Shown here piece after piece: positions 24,582-33,562 of a stretch of 64,000 bases of DNA (the stretch's first letter is position 1; every line of letters begins with the position of its first letter). The notes under the pieces were generated by a model, which made no database searches, was not told the DNA's origin, and was given only the letters and a program-made list of their open reading frames with translations. The position numbers and the translations under genes were made by a program. This stretch comes from Solimonas sp. K1W22B-7 (GTDB lineage Bacteria > Pseudomonadota > Gammaproteobacteria > Nevskiales > Nevskiaceae): the NCBI RefSeq assembly GCF_003428335.1, contig NZ_CP031704.1, positions 4,724,071 through 4,788,070 of the forward strand. Direction: 5' to 3'.

Positions 24582-26060
24582 ATGAATATGCCTGCCCAGA
24601 CCGCGCCGGCCGTCCGCCTGCCGCCGAGCCGCAACTTCATCGGCGGCGAGTGGCTGGACGATCCCGCCGCTGAGCGTATCGAGGTCTGCGACCCCTCCAC
24701 AGAGGCAGTGATCGGGAACATCCCCCGCAGCACCCCCGCTGCCGTCGACCAGGCCGTACGGGCCGCGCGCACCGCTTTCGAAGATCCTGCATGGCGCGAC
24801 CTGCCGCTGATTGCGCGTGAGCGGCTGATCCACCGCTTGGCCGACCTCCTGGAAGCGAACACTGCCGACATGGCCGCAATCGAAAGCCTCGACAACGGCA
24901 AGCCGGTGATGTTCTCCAGCACCCTGGACGTGCCTTATTCCGTGGCCTGGCTGCGCTACTTCGCCGGCTGGCCGACCAAGCTCTCGGGCAAGTCCCTGAA
25001 CGCTGCCGTGCATGGCCCGGCCTATCACTGCTACACCCTGCGAGAACCCGTGGGCGTCGTGGGCCTGATCGTGCCGTGGAATTTCCCGCTGGTGCTGGCG
25101 GTGTGGAAGATCGCGCCGGCTCTGGCTGCAGGCTGCACGATCGTGCTGAAGCCGGCGGAGCAGACGCCCTATTCGGCCTTGCGGCTCGCTCAGCTCGTCG
25201 AGGAGGCGGGGTTCCCCAAGGGTGTCTTCAACGTGGTGCTCGGTGACGGCAGCACCGGCCAGGCCATCGTTGACCACCCTGGCGTTGCCAAGCTGTCCTT
25301 CACGGGCTCCACGGCCGTGGGCAAGCGCATCCTTGCCAGCGTCGCCAAGGACCTGAAGCGAGTAACGCTTGAACTGGGCGGCAAGTCGCCGACGATCATC
25401 CTGCCGGACGCAGACCTGGAGCAGGCCATCCCGGGTGCGGCACAGGCGGCGTTCGTGAATTCCGGCCAGATCTGCTTTGCGGGCACCCGGCTGTTCGCGC
25501 CCCGCAAGCACTTCGACAAGGTGCTGGAAGGCATCGCCGGTGTCGCCTCAATGTTCAAGATCGGCGCGGGCCTGGAATCCGACACCATGCTCGGGCCGGT
25601 GATCAGCTCCCGCCAGGCGGACAGCGTGATGGACAAGCTGCAAGCCGGCGTGAAAGCAGGCGCGACCGTATTCAGCGGCGGCAAGCGGCTGGATCGCAAG
25701 GGCTACTTCATCGAGCCCACCATCCTCGTCACCGAAGATGCCCAGAACCCTGCCTACCGCGAGGAGCTCTTCGGCCCGGTACTGACCGCAACGCCGTACG
25801 ACGACATCAACGATATCGCCGCGATGGCCAATGATTCCGACTACGGCCTCGGCGCGCACGTCTATACGCGTGATCTGTCCGCCGCGCACCAGCTCGCGCG
25901 CAAGATCCAGGCGGGCACCGTCTGGGTCAACACCCAGCTGACCCCGGACCCCAACCTGCCCTTCGGCGGCTTCAAGCAATCCGGCTGGGGTCGCGAGAAT
26001 GGCGAGGACGTGTTCGCGCACTACCTCGAAACCAAGACGGTGATGATGAAGATCGCCTGA
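24582..26060 (+). CDS. NAD(P)+-dependent aldehyde dehydrogenase
   Basis: A 492-residue aldehyde dehydrogenase superfamily enzyme that oxidises an aldehyde to the acid. Landmarks: VGLIVPWNFPLVLAVWK (cofactor and Asn), LKPAEQTPYSAL, FTGSTAVGKRI, catalytic Glu in TLELGGKSP, catalytic Cys in NSGQICFAG, and EELFGPVL. The ATG follows GAGAGGAGAAAGAAC; the upstream in-frame codons are rejected on that basis. It is the first gene of the long plus-strand operon and should take the aldehyde from the alcohol dehydrogenase step, feeding acids to the acyl-CoA ligase further down. Confidence 0.93.
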   Translation: MNMPAQTAPAVRLPPSRNFIGGEWLDDPAAERIEVCDPSTEAVIGNIPRSTPAAVDQAVRAARTAFEDPAWRDLPLIARERLIHRLADLLEANTADMAAIESLDNGKPVMFSSTLDVPYSVAWLRYFAGWPTKLSGKSLNAAVHGPAYHCYTLREPVGVVGLIVPWNFPLVLAVWKIAPALAAGCTIVLKPAEQTPYSALRLAQLVEEAGFPKGVFNVVLGDGSTGQAIVDHPGVAKLSFTGSTAVGKRILASVAKDLKRVTLELGGKSPTIILPDADLEQAIPGAAQAAFVNSGQICFAGTRLFAPRKHFDKVLEGIAGVASMFKIGAGLESDTMLGPVISSRQADSVMDKLQAGVKAGATVFSGGKRLDRKGYFIEPTILVTEDAQNPAYREELFGPVLTATPYDDINDIAAMANDSDYGLGAHVYTRDLSAAHQLARKIQAGTVWVNTQLTPDPNLPFGGFKQSGWGRENGEDVFAHYLETKTVMMKIA

Positions 26061-26080
26061 AGCGACCGGGAGACCAGGTC

Positions 26081-26887
26081 ATGGGGGAGGTGCACATGTG
26101 CGGCCAGGGCGTGCCACTGGTGCTGCTGCACGGCGTCGGCGGCAGTTGGCGGATGTGGAAGCCGGTGCTGCCGCTGCTGGAACGGCAGTTCCGCGTGATA
26201 GTACCGACGCTGCCGGGACATCGTGGTGGCGAACCACTCCCGGCTGGAGTGGAACCAACGATCGGTCTGCTCGCCGACCGTCTACTGCTTCAGCTACGCG
26301 CCATGGGCATCGAGCAGGCGCATGTCGCCGGCAATTCCCTAGGGGGCTGGCTGGCGGTGGAACTGGCGCGGCGCGGGTTCGCGCTCAGTGTTACCGCGCT
26401 TTCCCCAGCCGGTGGCTGGCGCAGCCTGCAGGACTACCGCGCCCTGGCGCGCAGCCTCGTAACCTCCTACCGGCTGATGCCGCTGCTGTTCCTGCTGTTC
26501 TGGCTGCTGATGGGCCTGGCCGCGGTGCGCCGAATCCTGTCGGTCCGCACAATGGAGCGCGGCGACCGCATGCCGAGCGATGAATTCCGCAGCAGCCTGG
26601 TGGCCTTCATGTGCTGCCGCATGATGCCGCGCCTGTTCCGCAACACCGAAGCCACCGGCGCGATCGAGCCCTACGACGCTCAGTCCCTGGCGGTATGCGT
26701 CGCCTGGTCGGAACGCGACCGTGTGCTGCCATTCGACACCTACGGCCGGCCGTTCCTCGATCGCGTCAGCGGCGCGCAGCACTGCGTGATCGAAGCCGCC
26801 GGCCACGTCCCGATGTATGACCAGCCCGAGGCCGTGGCGCGCCGCATCGCCGCCACCGCCACCGAACCGAGGGGAGTCCCGGCATGA
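26081..26887 (+). CDS. Alpha/beta hydrolase
   Basis: A 268-residue alpha/beta hydrolase. It shows the oxyanion HGVGGSWRMW, nucleophile elbow GNSLGG, acid Asp in WSERDRVLP and His in AAGHVPMYDQPE, so the triad is complete. A hydrophobic cap segment (LMPLLFLLFWLLMGLAAV) could be a membrane-associated lid. Substrate unknown; an ester, epoxide or C-C bond is possible. ATG at 26081 or, with a better GGGGGAGG, at 26096. It overlaps the next gene by 4 bp. Confidence 0.85.
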   Translation: MGEVHMCGQGVPLVLLHGVGGSWRMWKPVLPLLERQFRVIVPTLPGHRGGEPLPAGVEPTIGLLADRLLLQLRAMGIEQAHVAGNSLGGWLAVELARRGFALSVTALSPAGGWRSLQDYRALARSLVTSYRLMPLLFLLFWLLMGLAAVRRILSVRTMERGDRMPSDEFRSSLVAFMCCRMMPRLFRNTEATGAIEPYDAQSLAVCVAWSERDRVLPFDTYGRPFLDRVSGAQHCVIEAAGHVPMYDQPEAVARRIAATATEPRGVPA

Positions 26888-27906
26888 CCCAGAACCGCCG
26901 CATCGTACTGGCCGAAAGGCCACGCTACATCACGCCCACCGCCAACTGCTTCCAGCTCCAGAGCGGCGCGCTGCCGCAACCTGGCGAGGGCCAGTTGCTG
27001 GTACGCACCACCTGGCTGTCGCTGGACCCCTATTTGCACGGTCGCCTCAAGCGCACCACGGCGCAGGCCGAGCCAGTCAAGGTGGGCGACGTCATGGTCG
27101 GCGCCACCATCGGCCGCATCGAGCAGTCACGGCACCCGGACTACAAGGCCGGCGACCTCGTGCGCGGGTTCTGGGGCTGGCAAGACTATGCGGCGGTCGA
27201 GCCGAAGCGCGTACACAAGCTCGACCCCTGCCTGCAGCAACCATCGCTGGCGTTGGGTACGCTCGGCCTGCCCGGATTCGGCGCCTGGCTGGCGCTGAGG
27301 GTCCTGTCACCCGTCAAAGCGGGTGAAACCGTGGTGATCGGAACCGCCACTGGCGCGCTGGGGCAGACTGCCGGACAGATCGCAAAACTGATGGGCTGCC
27401 GCGTGGTGGGTATCGCCGGCGGCCCGGAGAAATGCCGGTTGGCCACCGAGCGCCTGGGTTACGACGCCTGCGTCGATCACCGCCAGCGCGATTTCGCCGA
27501 CCACCTGCGGGCGGCCTGCCCGAAGGGCATCGATGTTTACGTCGAGACCATCGGCGGCAAGGCCACATCGGCGGTGCTGCGGCTTTGCAATCTTCAGGCA
27601 CGCGTCACGGTTGCCGGGCTGATGTCGATGATCACGCGCCAGGGTTCGGCGGAAGATGCCTTGCTGGCCGACGACTTCCTCAACGAAGTGGTCAATCGCC
27701 GCCTGTCGATCCGCGGATTGGTGACCTTCGACCACATCGAGACGCACTTCGGCCTCTTCCAGGACGAAATGCTGGCCTGGATCGGCGATGGCCGCGTGAA
27801 GCCGGTTGAGCACGTTGTCGATGGCCTTGAGCACGCGCCGTCGGCGCTGCAAGGCCTGTTCGAAGGACGCAACCTCGGCAAGCTGATCGTGAAGGTGGCC
27901 GACTGA
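26884..27906 (+). CDS. NADPH-dependent MDR reductase (CurA/prostaglandin-reductase-like)
   Basis: A 340-residue zinc-free medium-chain reductase. The N-terminus (RIVLAERP, FQLQSGALPQPGEGQLLVRTTWLSLDPYLHGRL) and the cofactor segment GTATGALGQTAGQIAKLMGCRVVGIAGG fit the leukotriene B4 dehydrogenase/curcumin reductase group, which reduces conjugated alkenals and enones. No zinc ligands are present. It overlaps its neighbours by 4 bp upstream and 1 bp downstream. A role in saturating oxidised terpenoid or lipid aldehydes is plausible but unproven. Confidence 0.88.
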   Translation: MTQNRRIVLAERPRYITPTANCFQLQSGALPQPGEGQLLVRTTWLSLDPYLHGRLKRTTAQAEPVKVGDVMVGATIGRIEQSRHPDYKAGDLVRGFWGWQDYAAVEPKRVHKLDPCLQQPSLALGTLGLPGFGAWLALRVLSPVKAGETVVIGTATGALGQTAGQIAKLMGCRVVGIAGGPEKCRLATERLGYDACVDHRQRDFADHLRAACPKGIDVYVETIGGKATSAVLRLCNLQARVTVAGLMSMITRQGSAEDALLADDFLNEVVNRRLSIRGLVTFDHIETHFGLFQDEMLAWIGDGRVKPVEHVVDGLEHAPSALQGLFEGRNLGKLIVKVAD

Positions 27907-29750
27907 TGAACCTGCTGCGCGAAACCATGGCCGCAACGCCACTGGCGCCCGCCCTCGAAGCGCGTCGCCTGGCGCGCACGCCGGGGATGCGCGAGAAGAT
28001 CGAGGCGCTATCTCAGCGACTGTCGCGTCCCCTCCTAGCCATGCAGCGCCAGGCCGAGTCCTGCCTGCGCGAGATGGTGGCGGTCAACAGTGCGCCGGCG
28101 GAGTACCTGTTCGACCATGGGCTGGGCCCGGCCCACACCCGCGCCTTCACCATCGAAGCCGATGGGGCGGCGCTGGCCCGCCTGCGCCAACTCAATGATC
28201 GACACGCACTGATATTCCTGCCCTCGCACCGTTCCTACGCCGACCCGTTCGTCATGACCAAAACGCTGCAGGAGCATGGCGTGTCGCGCACGCACATCCT
28301 CGGCGGCGACAACCTGCGCTTCTTTCCCTTTGGCCCGATTGCGCGCCATAGCGGCGGGGTGTTCATCCGCCGGAGCTTCAAAGACGACGAGGTCTACAAG
28401 CTGGTGCTGCAGGAGTACCTCGGCCACCTTGCCGCCAGTGGCAGCAACCTGGAGTGGTACATGGAAGGCGGCCGCTCGCGTACCGGCAAGCTGCGTCCAC
28501 CCAAGTACGGCCTGCTGAGCTACCTTGTCGGTGCTATCCGCAATGGCCAGGCCGAGGATGTGATCCTGGTACCGACCTCGATCACCTACGACCAGTTGCA
28601 CGAAGTGCGCGCGATGCTGGACGACGAACTCTCCGGTCACAAGCCGAAGGAAGGCCTGGCATGGCTGGCAGCCTATGCCCGCATGCAGCGGCGCTGGATC
28701 GGCAAGGTCCATGTGCGCTTCGGAGAACCGATGTCGCTGTCCCAACGTCTGTCTCAGGAGAGCGGCGAGACGCGCAACACCGTCGCCAAAATTGCTTTCG
28801 AGGTATTCCAGCGCATCAACCAAGCAACGCCCGTAACGGCTCAGGCTCTGGTGACACTGGCCTTGCTCAGCGCTGGAGAGCGGGCGCTGACCTTGGACGA
28901 AGTGCAGCGCCACGTACACCCCTTGCTGGACTACGCCCACGCCCGGAGCCTGCCGACCTCTCAGATCGAGAATCTGCGACACCATAGCGGTGTACTGGAC
29001 ACGCTCGATTCCCTGGTCGGTACCGGCGTGGTAAGCCGCTACGATGAAGGCTTGGAGCCCGTATTCGCGATCGAACCCGGTCAGCATGGTGTGGCCGCCT
29101 TCTACCGGAACAGCGCAGTGCACTGGTTCGTTAACCGGGCCATCACCGAGCTGGCGCTCTGGCACACCCTGAACCTGGATGTCGAGAACCTGGAAGCCGA
29201 AGCGCGGCGCCGAACCCTGGCACTCAGAGACCTACTGAAGTTCGAGTTCTTCTTCTCGGAGAAGCATGCCTTCAGGGATGAGCTGCTGGAAGAGGCGTCC
29301 CTGTGGGACCCTGGCTGGCGCGAGCGCAGCAAGACTCGGGAGCAGCGCCTGGCGTTGCTGAAGAATGCCAACTTCCTCATTGCCCATACGGTGCTGCCTT
29401 CCTTCCTGGGAGCCTACTTCATCGTTTCCGATCGCTTGGCAGCCCATCCCAATACCCGTCCGATCGACCGGAAGCAGTTCCTGGACGAATGCGTCACTGT
29501 CGGCCGCCAGTACCTCCTGCAGAAGCGGCTTCTGACGCCGGAATCCATTTCCCGGGAACTGTTCACCAATGCCCTCAGGCTGGCGGACAACCGCAAGCTG
29601 CTCACGCCTGGGGGAGCCGAACTGGGCGAGCGGCGCCGGGCCTTCGCCAAGGAGTGCGCCGATGCCGTTGCCGCCACGGCGGCCTTGGGCGAGCTCAATC
29701 GGTGCCATGCCATCACCACCACTGAGGAGCCGACACATGGGGCGCTCTGA
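27906..29750 (+). CDS. PlsB-like glycerol-3-phosphate 1-O-acyltransferase
   Basis: A 614-residue acyltransferase. The catalytic His108-x4-Asp113 (SHRSYADPF), GGVFIRRSF, EGGRSRTGKL and VPTSITYD are the four PlsB blocks. It is shorter than E. coli PlsB (about 800 residues). Expected reaction: acyl-CoA or acyl-ACP plus glycerol-3-phosphate to lysophosphatidate at the membrane. It starts in the stop of the preceding gene (TGATG) and overlaps the next by 14 bp, so translation is coupled. As housekeeping PlsB is usually elsewhere, this is probably a second copy dedicated to storage lipid, with the acyltransferases that follow. Confidence 0.9.
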   Translation: MNLLRETMAATPLAPALEARRLARTPGMREKIEALSQRLSRPLLAMQRQAESCLREMVAVNSAPAEYLFDHGLGPAHTRAFTIEADGAALARLRQLNDRHALIFLPSHRSYADPFVMTKTLQEHGVSRTHILGGDNLRFFPFGPIARHSGGVFIRRSFKDDEVYKLVLQEYLGHLAASGSNLEWYMEGGRSRTGKLRPPKYGLLSYLVGAIRNGQAEDVILVPTSITYDQLHEVRAMLDDELSGHKPKEGLAWLAAYARMQRRWIGKVHVRFGEPMSLSQRLSQESGETRNTVAKIAFEVFQRINQATPVTAQALVTLALLSAGERALTLDEVQRHVHPLLDYAHARSLPTSQIENLRHHSGVLDTLDSLVGTGVVSRYDEGLEPVFAIEPGQHGVAAFYRNSAVHWFVNRAITELALWHTLNLDVENLEAEARRRTLALRDLLKFEFFFSEKHAFRDELLEEASLWDPGWRERSKTREQRLALLKNANFLIAHTVLPSFLGAYFIVSDRLAAHPNTRPIDRKQFLDECVTVGRQYLLQKRLLTPESISRELFTNALRLADNRKLLTPGGAELGERRRAFAKECADAVAATAALGELNRCHAITTTEEPTHGAL

Positions 29751-31251
29751 CTCTCCCAGCGAGAGGGCGTCCCGGCAGAGGGCGGTGGATCAGCACATCG
29801 AGGCGATCCTCCACGGCCCGCGCGGACCTGAAATCGGCGCTTTCTTCGATTTTGACGGCACCCTGATCGACGGCTATTCCGCCTCACACTACTACCGCGA
29901 CAAACTCAGCCGCAGGGCAGTGGACCTGGATGAGTTGGCCGACCTCGTCGCGTTTTCGAGGCTGAAACAGCCCACGACCGCGGACTTCGAAGCGATGCTG
30001 CGCAGCATCGCAGGACGGATGACAGGGCTGGCGCGCGAAGAGTGGGCCGGAACCTGGAAGCGCCTTTTCTGCAAGCAGATCGCCGGCACGATCTTCCCCG
30101 AAGCCTGGCGGCTGGTGCAGGCGCACCGCCACATGGGGCATACGCTCGTGATTGCCAGTTCCGCCACGGCCGAGCAGATCGCCCCGGTAGCGGACGAGTT
30201 CGACATCGAGCACCGCCTGTCATCGCGACTCGCGGATGATGGCGGCGTCCTCAGCGGCGAGCTGGACGGCATTCCGCTGTGGGGCCCTGAAAAGGCCGCC
30301 GCCGTTCGCCGCTTCGCAGCGCAGAGGGGCATGGACCTCCAGCGTTGCCATGCCTATGCCAACGGCGACGAGGACCGCGACTTCCTGGCCAGCGTGGGCC
30401 AGCCCGCGGCCGTAAATCCTCAGCCGGCATTGGCTGCCGCGGCAGCCGATCAGGCCTGGCCAGTCCTTTCCTTCGCACCACGGGCGCGGGTCAGCATGGC
30501 CGATCGCCTGCGGACGATCGGGTCCTATGGCGCGATGGCTGCCAGCTTCGCCGGCGGCGTGCTGTACGACAGACTGACGGGCGAGCGTCGCAAAGCCCTG
30601 GACGTGGTTTCCACGGTCGGCACCGAACTGGGCCTGCTGATCGCCGGCATCGACGTACGGATACAGGGCGAGCAGCACCTTTGGTCGCACCGGCCAGCAG
30701 TGTTCATCTTCAACCACCAATCGCCATTGGACCTGGTGGTGGGCCTCAAGCTGGCACAGCGCGGGTTCACCGGCGTTGTGAAGAAGGAAGCAGCAGAGGT
30801 ACCCGGCTTTGGGCAGTTCATGAAATTCGCCGATATGGCCTTCGTCGATCGCGGCAACAGTCACGCAGCGCGGCAAGCGATGGCGCCGGCCGTGGAAAAG
30901 CTGCGCCGCGGTATTTCCGTAGGTATCTGCCCCGAGGGCACGCGTTCCTACTCCCCTCGTGTTGGTCCATTCAAGAAGGGCGCGTTCCACCTGGCAATGG
31001 CGGCGGATGTGCCCATCGTTCCCGTGGTGATGCGAAACGTCGGGGAACGGATGTGGCGCAACGGTCTCTGGATGCGACCCGGCACGATCGACATTGCCGT
31101 CCTGCCGCCCCTCTCTGTCTCTGGCTGGAAGCTCGCCGATCTGGACCGCAAGGTCGAGGAAGCCCGGCAACTCTTCGTCGATACCCTAGCGCAGTGGCCT
31201 GAGTCGGGCTCGGGTGTCCCGAAATCCCCTCTCTACGCAAGCATTCCATGA
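29737..31251 (+). CDS. HAD-IB hydrolase fused to PlsC-type acyltransferase
   Basis: A 504-residue bifunctional protein. Residues 30-240 are a HAD phosphatase of the SerB/IB type: FDFDGTL at 37-43 (Asp38, Asp40), a Ser/Thr in VIASSAT and a distal YANGDEDRD. Residues about 290-500 are a 1-acylglycerol-3-phosphate acyltransferase with NHQSPLD (about 325-331) and CPEGTRS (about 397). It would turn lysophosphatidate to phosphatidate and perhaps dephosphorylate it to diacylglycerol, although the phosphatase substrate is not proven. The ATG follows GAGGAGCCGACAC and lies within the PlsB-like gene end. Confidence 0.9.
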   Translation: MGRSDSPSERASRQRAVDQHIEAILHGPRGPEIGAFFDFDGTLIDGYSASHYYRDKLSRRAVDLDELADLVAFSRLKQPTTADFEAMLRSIAGRMTGLAREEWAGTWKRLFCKQIAGTIFPEAWRLVQAHRHMGHTLVIASSATAEQIAPVADEFDIEHRLSSRLADDGGVLSGELDGIPLWGPEKAAAVRRFAAQRGMDLQRCHAYANGDEDRDFLASVGQPAAVNPQPALAAAAADQAWPVLSFAPRARVSMADRLRTIGSYGAMAASFAGGVLYDRLTGERRKALDVVSTVGTELGLLIAGIDVRIQGEQHLWSHRPAVFIFNHQSPLDLVVGLKLAQRGFTGVVKKEAAEVPGFGQFMKFADMAFVDRGNSHAARQAMAPAVEKLRRGISVGICPEGTRSYSPRVGPFKKGAFHLAMAADVPIVPVVMRNVGERMWRNGLWMRPGTIDIAVLPPLSVSGWKLADLDRKVEEARQLFVDTLAQWPESGSGVPKSPLYASIP

Positions 31252-32717
31252 ATACGCAGGCAATCCAGCCCGACGACTCCTTGCTCCGTCTGCAAGCATG
31301 GGGCGGAAACGACGAACTCGACGACTTCGAGACCCTGATGTGGCAGCTCGACGAACGCCCGAATCTCCGAGCGGCGGTCGTGGGCATCGAGATCCTCGAC
31401 TGTGTGCCTGATTGGGGCCGGTTGGTTGCCGCCCATGAACTCTGCCTGGCTGCGACACCCCGGTTGCGATCGCGGATCGTGGAAACCCCATTGGGCTTGG
31501 GCAATCCTGGTTGGAGTATCGATCCCGGCTTCCGGCTGGATCACCATCTGCGCCGCGTGTGCCTAAGCTCACCCGGCGGCCTGCGCGAGGTGCTCGACCA
31601 AGCGCAGCGCCTGGCAATGGCGCCGTTCGACAAGTCGCGCTCACCCTGGGAAGCGTTGCTGGTGGAGGGCCTTGCGGACGGCTCGGCTGCCTACATCCTC
31701 AAGCTGCACCACAGCATGACCGATGGCATGGGGATCGTGCAGTTACTGGGAGCGGCCCACAGCCGCAGCCGAGAACCGCTGCCGCGCACTGCTCCGCCGC
31801 GAAAGGCGGAACGGGAACCATCGGTGAATCCGGCCATCCTTCTGGCCCGCCAATGGGGGCGTGCGCTCTCGCGGCTACCTGCAACCCTGTCGAGCCACGC
31901 GCGTGGGGCTCGTCGTCTCCTCGGCCATGAAGGCAAGGACGCCGGAGATCTTCTGGTCGATGCTCTGCGCTATGGCGCTTCCGCGCAACGAGTGCTGGCC
32001 GGCAAGCCGGTAAAGGGATCCCCGTTGCTGGCCAAGCGCAACCATCGCTGGCACTTCGAGGTCATGGAGCTCCCGCTATCGGAACTCAAGGCTGCCGCAC
32101 GCCGGGCGGAATCCTCGCTCAACGACGCCTTCGTGTCCGGCCTGATGGGTGGCTTCGCCCGTTATCACCGCCGCTTCGGTAGCGTGCCGTCCGCCTTGCC
32201 CGTCAGCTTTCCGATCAGCCTTCGGACGGCAACGGACCAAGCAGGTGGAAACCGCTTCGTACCTGGCCAGTTTGCTGCACCACTTGCCGAGCCGGACCCT
32301 GTCCGGCGCATGCAGATTGTTGGCCGCATGGTGTCGAAAATCCGCAACGAGCCGGCACTGGAGCTGAGCCTGAGCATCATGCCGATGCTGCGCCGTCTGC
32401 CGCTGGGCCTCGTGGCCGAGGCCATGGGCGAACGCATTGCCTCCCAGGACCTGCAGCTCAGCAATGTTCCCGGCATCCGGGACGAGGTCTATCTCGCTGG
32501 AGCGCGCGTGACACAGCTTTACCCCTTCGCGCCGCTGCCCGGCTGCGCCGCGATGGTCACTCTCGTATCTCATGGTCCCCTCTGCTGTATCGGCCTGAAC
32601 CTGGACGAGGCAGCCATCAACCGGCCGGAGCTTCTCATGCAGGACCTGCATGAAAGCTTCGCTGAGCTTCTCGACAGCGGCCACACCACCGCCGCGGCGG
32701 GTAAGAGCCATGCGTAG
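31248..32717 (+). CDS. Wax ester synthase / diacylglycerol O-acyltransferase (WS/DGAT)
   Basis: A 489-residue enzyme making wax esters (acyl-CoA + fatty alcohol) or triacylglycerol (acyl-CoA + diacylglycerol). The active-site HHSMTDG lies at about 153-159, with the family C-terminal block LSNVPGIRDEVYLAGARV. It overlaps the previous gene by 4 bp and the next by 8 bp. With PlsB-like and HAD-PlsC proteins upstream, every step from glycerol-3-phosphate to storage lipid is present in one operon. Confidence 0.93.
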   Translation: MNTQAIQPDDSLLRLQAWGGNDELDDFETLMWQLDERPNLRAAVVGIEILDCVPDWGRLVAAHELCLAATPRLRSRIVETPLGLGNPGWSIDPGFRLDHHLRRVCLSSPGGLREVLDQAQRLAMAPFDKSRSPWEALLVEGLADGSAAYILKLHHSMTDGMGIVQLLGAAHSRSREPLPRTAPPRKAEREPSVNPAILLARQWGRALSRLPATLSSHARGARRLLGHEGKDAGDLLVDALRYGASAQRVLAGKPVKGSPLLAKRNHRWHFEVMELPLSELKAAARRAESSLNDAFVSGLMGGFARYHRRFGSVPSALPVSFPISLRTATDQAGGNRFVPGQFAAPLAEPDPVRRMQIVGRMVSKIRNEPALELSLSIMPMLRRLPLGLVAEAMGERIASQDLQLSNVPGIRDEVYLAGARVTQLYPFAPLPGCAAMVTLVSHGPLCCIGLNLDEAAINRPELLMQDLHESFAELLDSGHTTAAAGKSHA

Positions 32718-33552
32718 CTTCGACGGACAACTCTCCGGCGCCGGCGGAAGACGCATCTATTGGCAATCCTGGCTGCCTGTGCGGACGAGCTTTGCGGTGG
32801 TGATTGCGCATGGTGCCTGCGAGCACAGCGGCCGCTACCAGCGACTCGCGGAATACCTTCTCGAGCAGGGCGCGGCGGTCTACGCGCTTGACCACCGGGG
32901 CCATGGCCGGTCCGAGGGATCGCGGGCCTATCTCGATCGCTTCGAACATGCCTGCCAGGACATCGACCAGGTCGTGGAGATGGCGCGGCAGGCACACAGG
33001 GGCCGCCCCCTGTTCCTGCTGGGGCATAGCCTGGGTGGCGCGCTGGCCCTGCGTTACGCGTTGAAGCGACAGGGGAAGCTGGCAGGCCTGGTCCTCTCAT
33101 CTCCTGCTGTGGCGCTCGACGGAGTGCCATCTGGCCTGATGATGATCGCGAGGCTTTTGTCCGTGGTGGCGCCCCGCACTCCGCTGTACCCCATCGCCGC
33201 GCAAGGCATCTCCCGCGATCCTGCGGAAGTCACTGCGTACCAGAACGACGCCCTGATCTACCGCGGGAAGATTCCGGCTCGAACCGTCGTGGAGCTGGCG
33301 AGCTTTCTCGAGTGGCTGCCCGCAGCGCTGCCCGCGCTGCGGTTGCCTCTGCTCGTTCTGCACGGCACGGCCGACACGCTCGCGCCGGATACCGGCGGCA
33401 AGCGCGTCCACGCTGCTGCCGGAAGCCTGGACAAGAGCTTGCAGCTCTATGAAGGCGGCTACCACGAATTATTCAATGAACTGCCCGGCATGCGGGAACA
33501 GGTCTGCCAGGACCTCTCCCGCTGGCTGAAGCGGCAGCAAGGCAAATACTGA
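32710..33552 (+). CDS. Monoacylglycerol-lipase-like alpha/beta hydrolase
   Basis: A 280-residue hydrolase of the Hydrolase_4/MGL group. HGACEHSGRYQRLAEYL, ALDHRGHGRSEG, nucleophile GHSLGGALALRYAL (Ser near 106), Asp in LHGTADTLAP and His in YEGGYHELFNE make a full triad. These enzymes cleave monoacylglycerols. In this operon it could release fatty acids from stored or imported glycerides, which the ligase behind it would activate. Start ATG lies 8 bp before the WS/DGAT stop. Confidence 0.9.
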   Translation: MRSFDGQLSGAGGRRIYWQSWLPVRTSFAVVIAHGACEHSGRYQRLAEYLLEQGAAVYALDHRGHGRSEGSRAYLDRFEHACQDIDQVVEMARQAHRGRPLFLLGHSLGGALALRYALKRQGKLAGLVLSSPAVALDGVPSGLMMIARLLSVVAPRTPLYPIAAQGISRDPAEVTAYQNDALIYRGKIPARTVVELASFLEWLPAALPALRLPLLVLHGTADTLAPDTGGKRVHAAAGSLDKSLQLYEGGYHELFNELPGMREQVCQDLSRWLKRQQGKY

Positions 33553-33562
33553 GGAGAGCGTC

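Noticed and set aside
24435-25511. Upstream extension of the FadL frame to 25511
   Set aside because: It lies antisense to the aldehyde dehydrogenase gene and has no signal-like or barrel-like sequence; the GTG at 24434 has a ribosome site and signal peptide.
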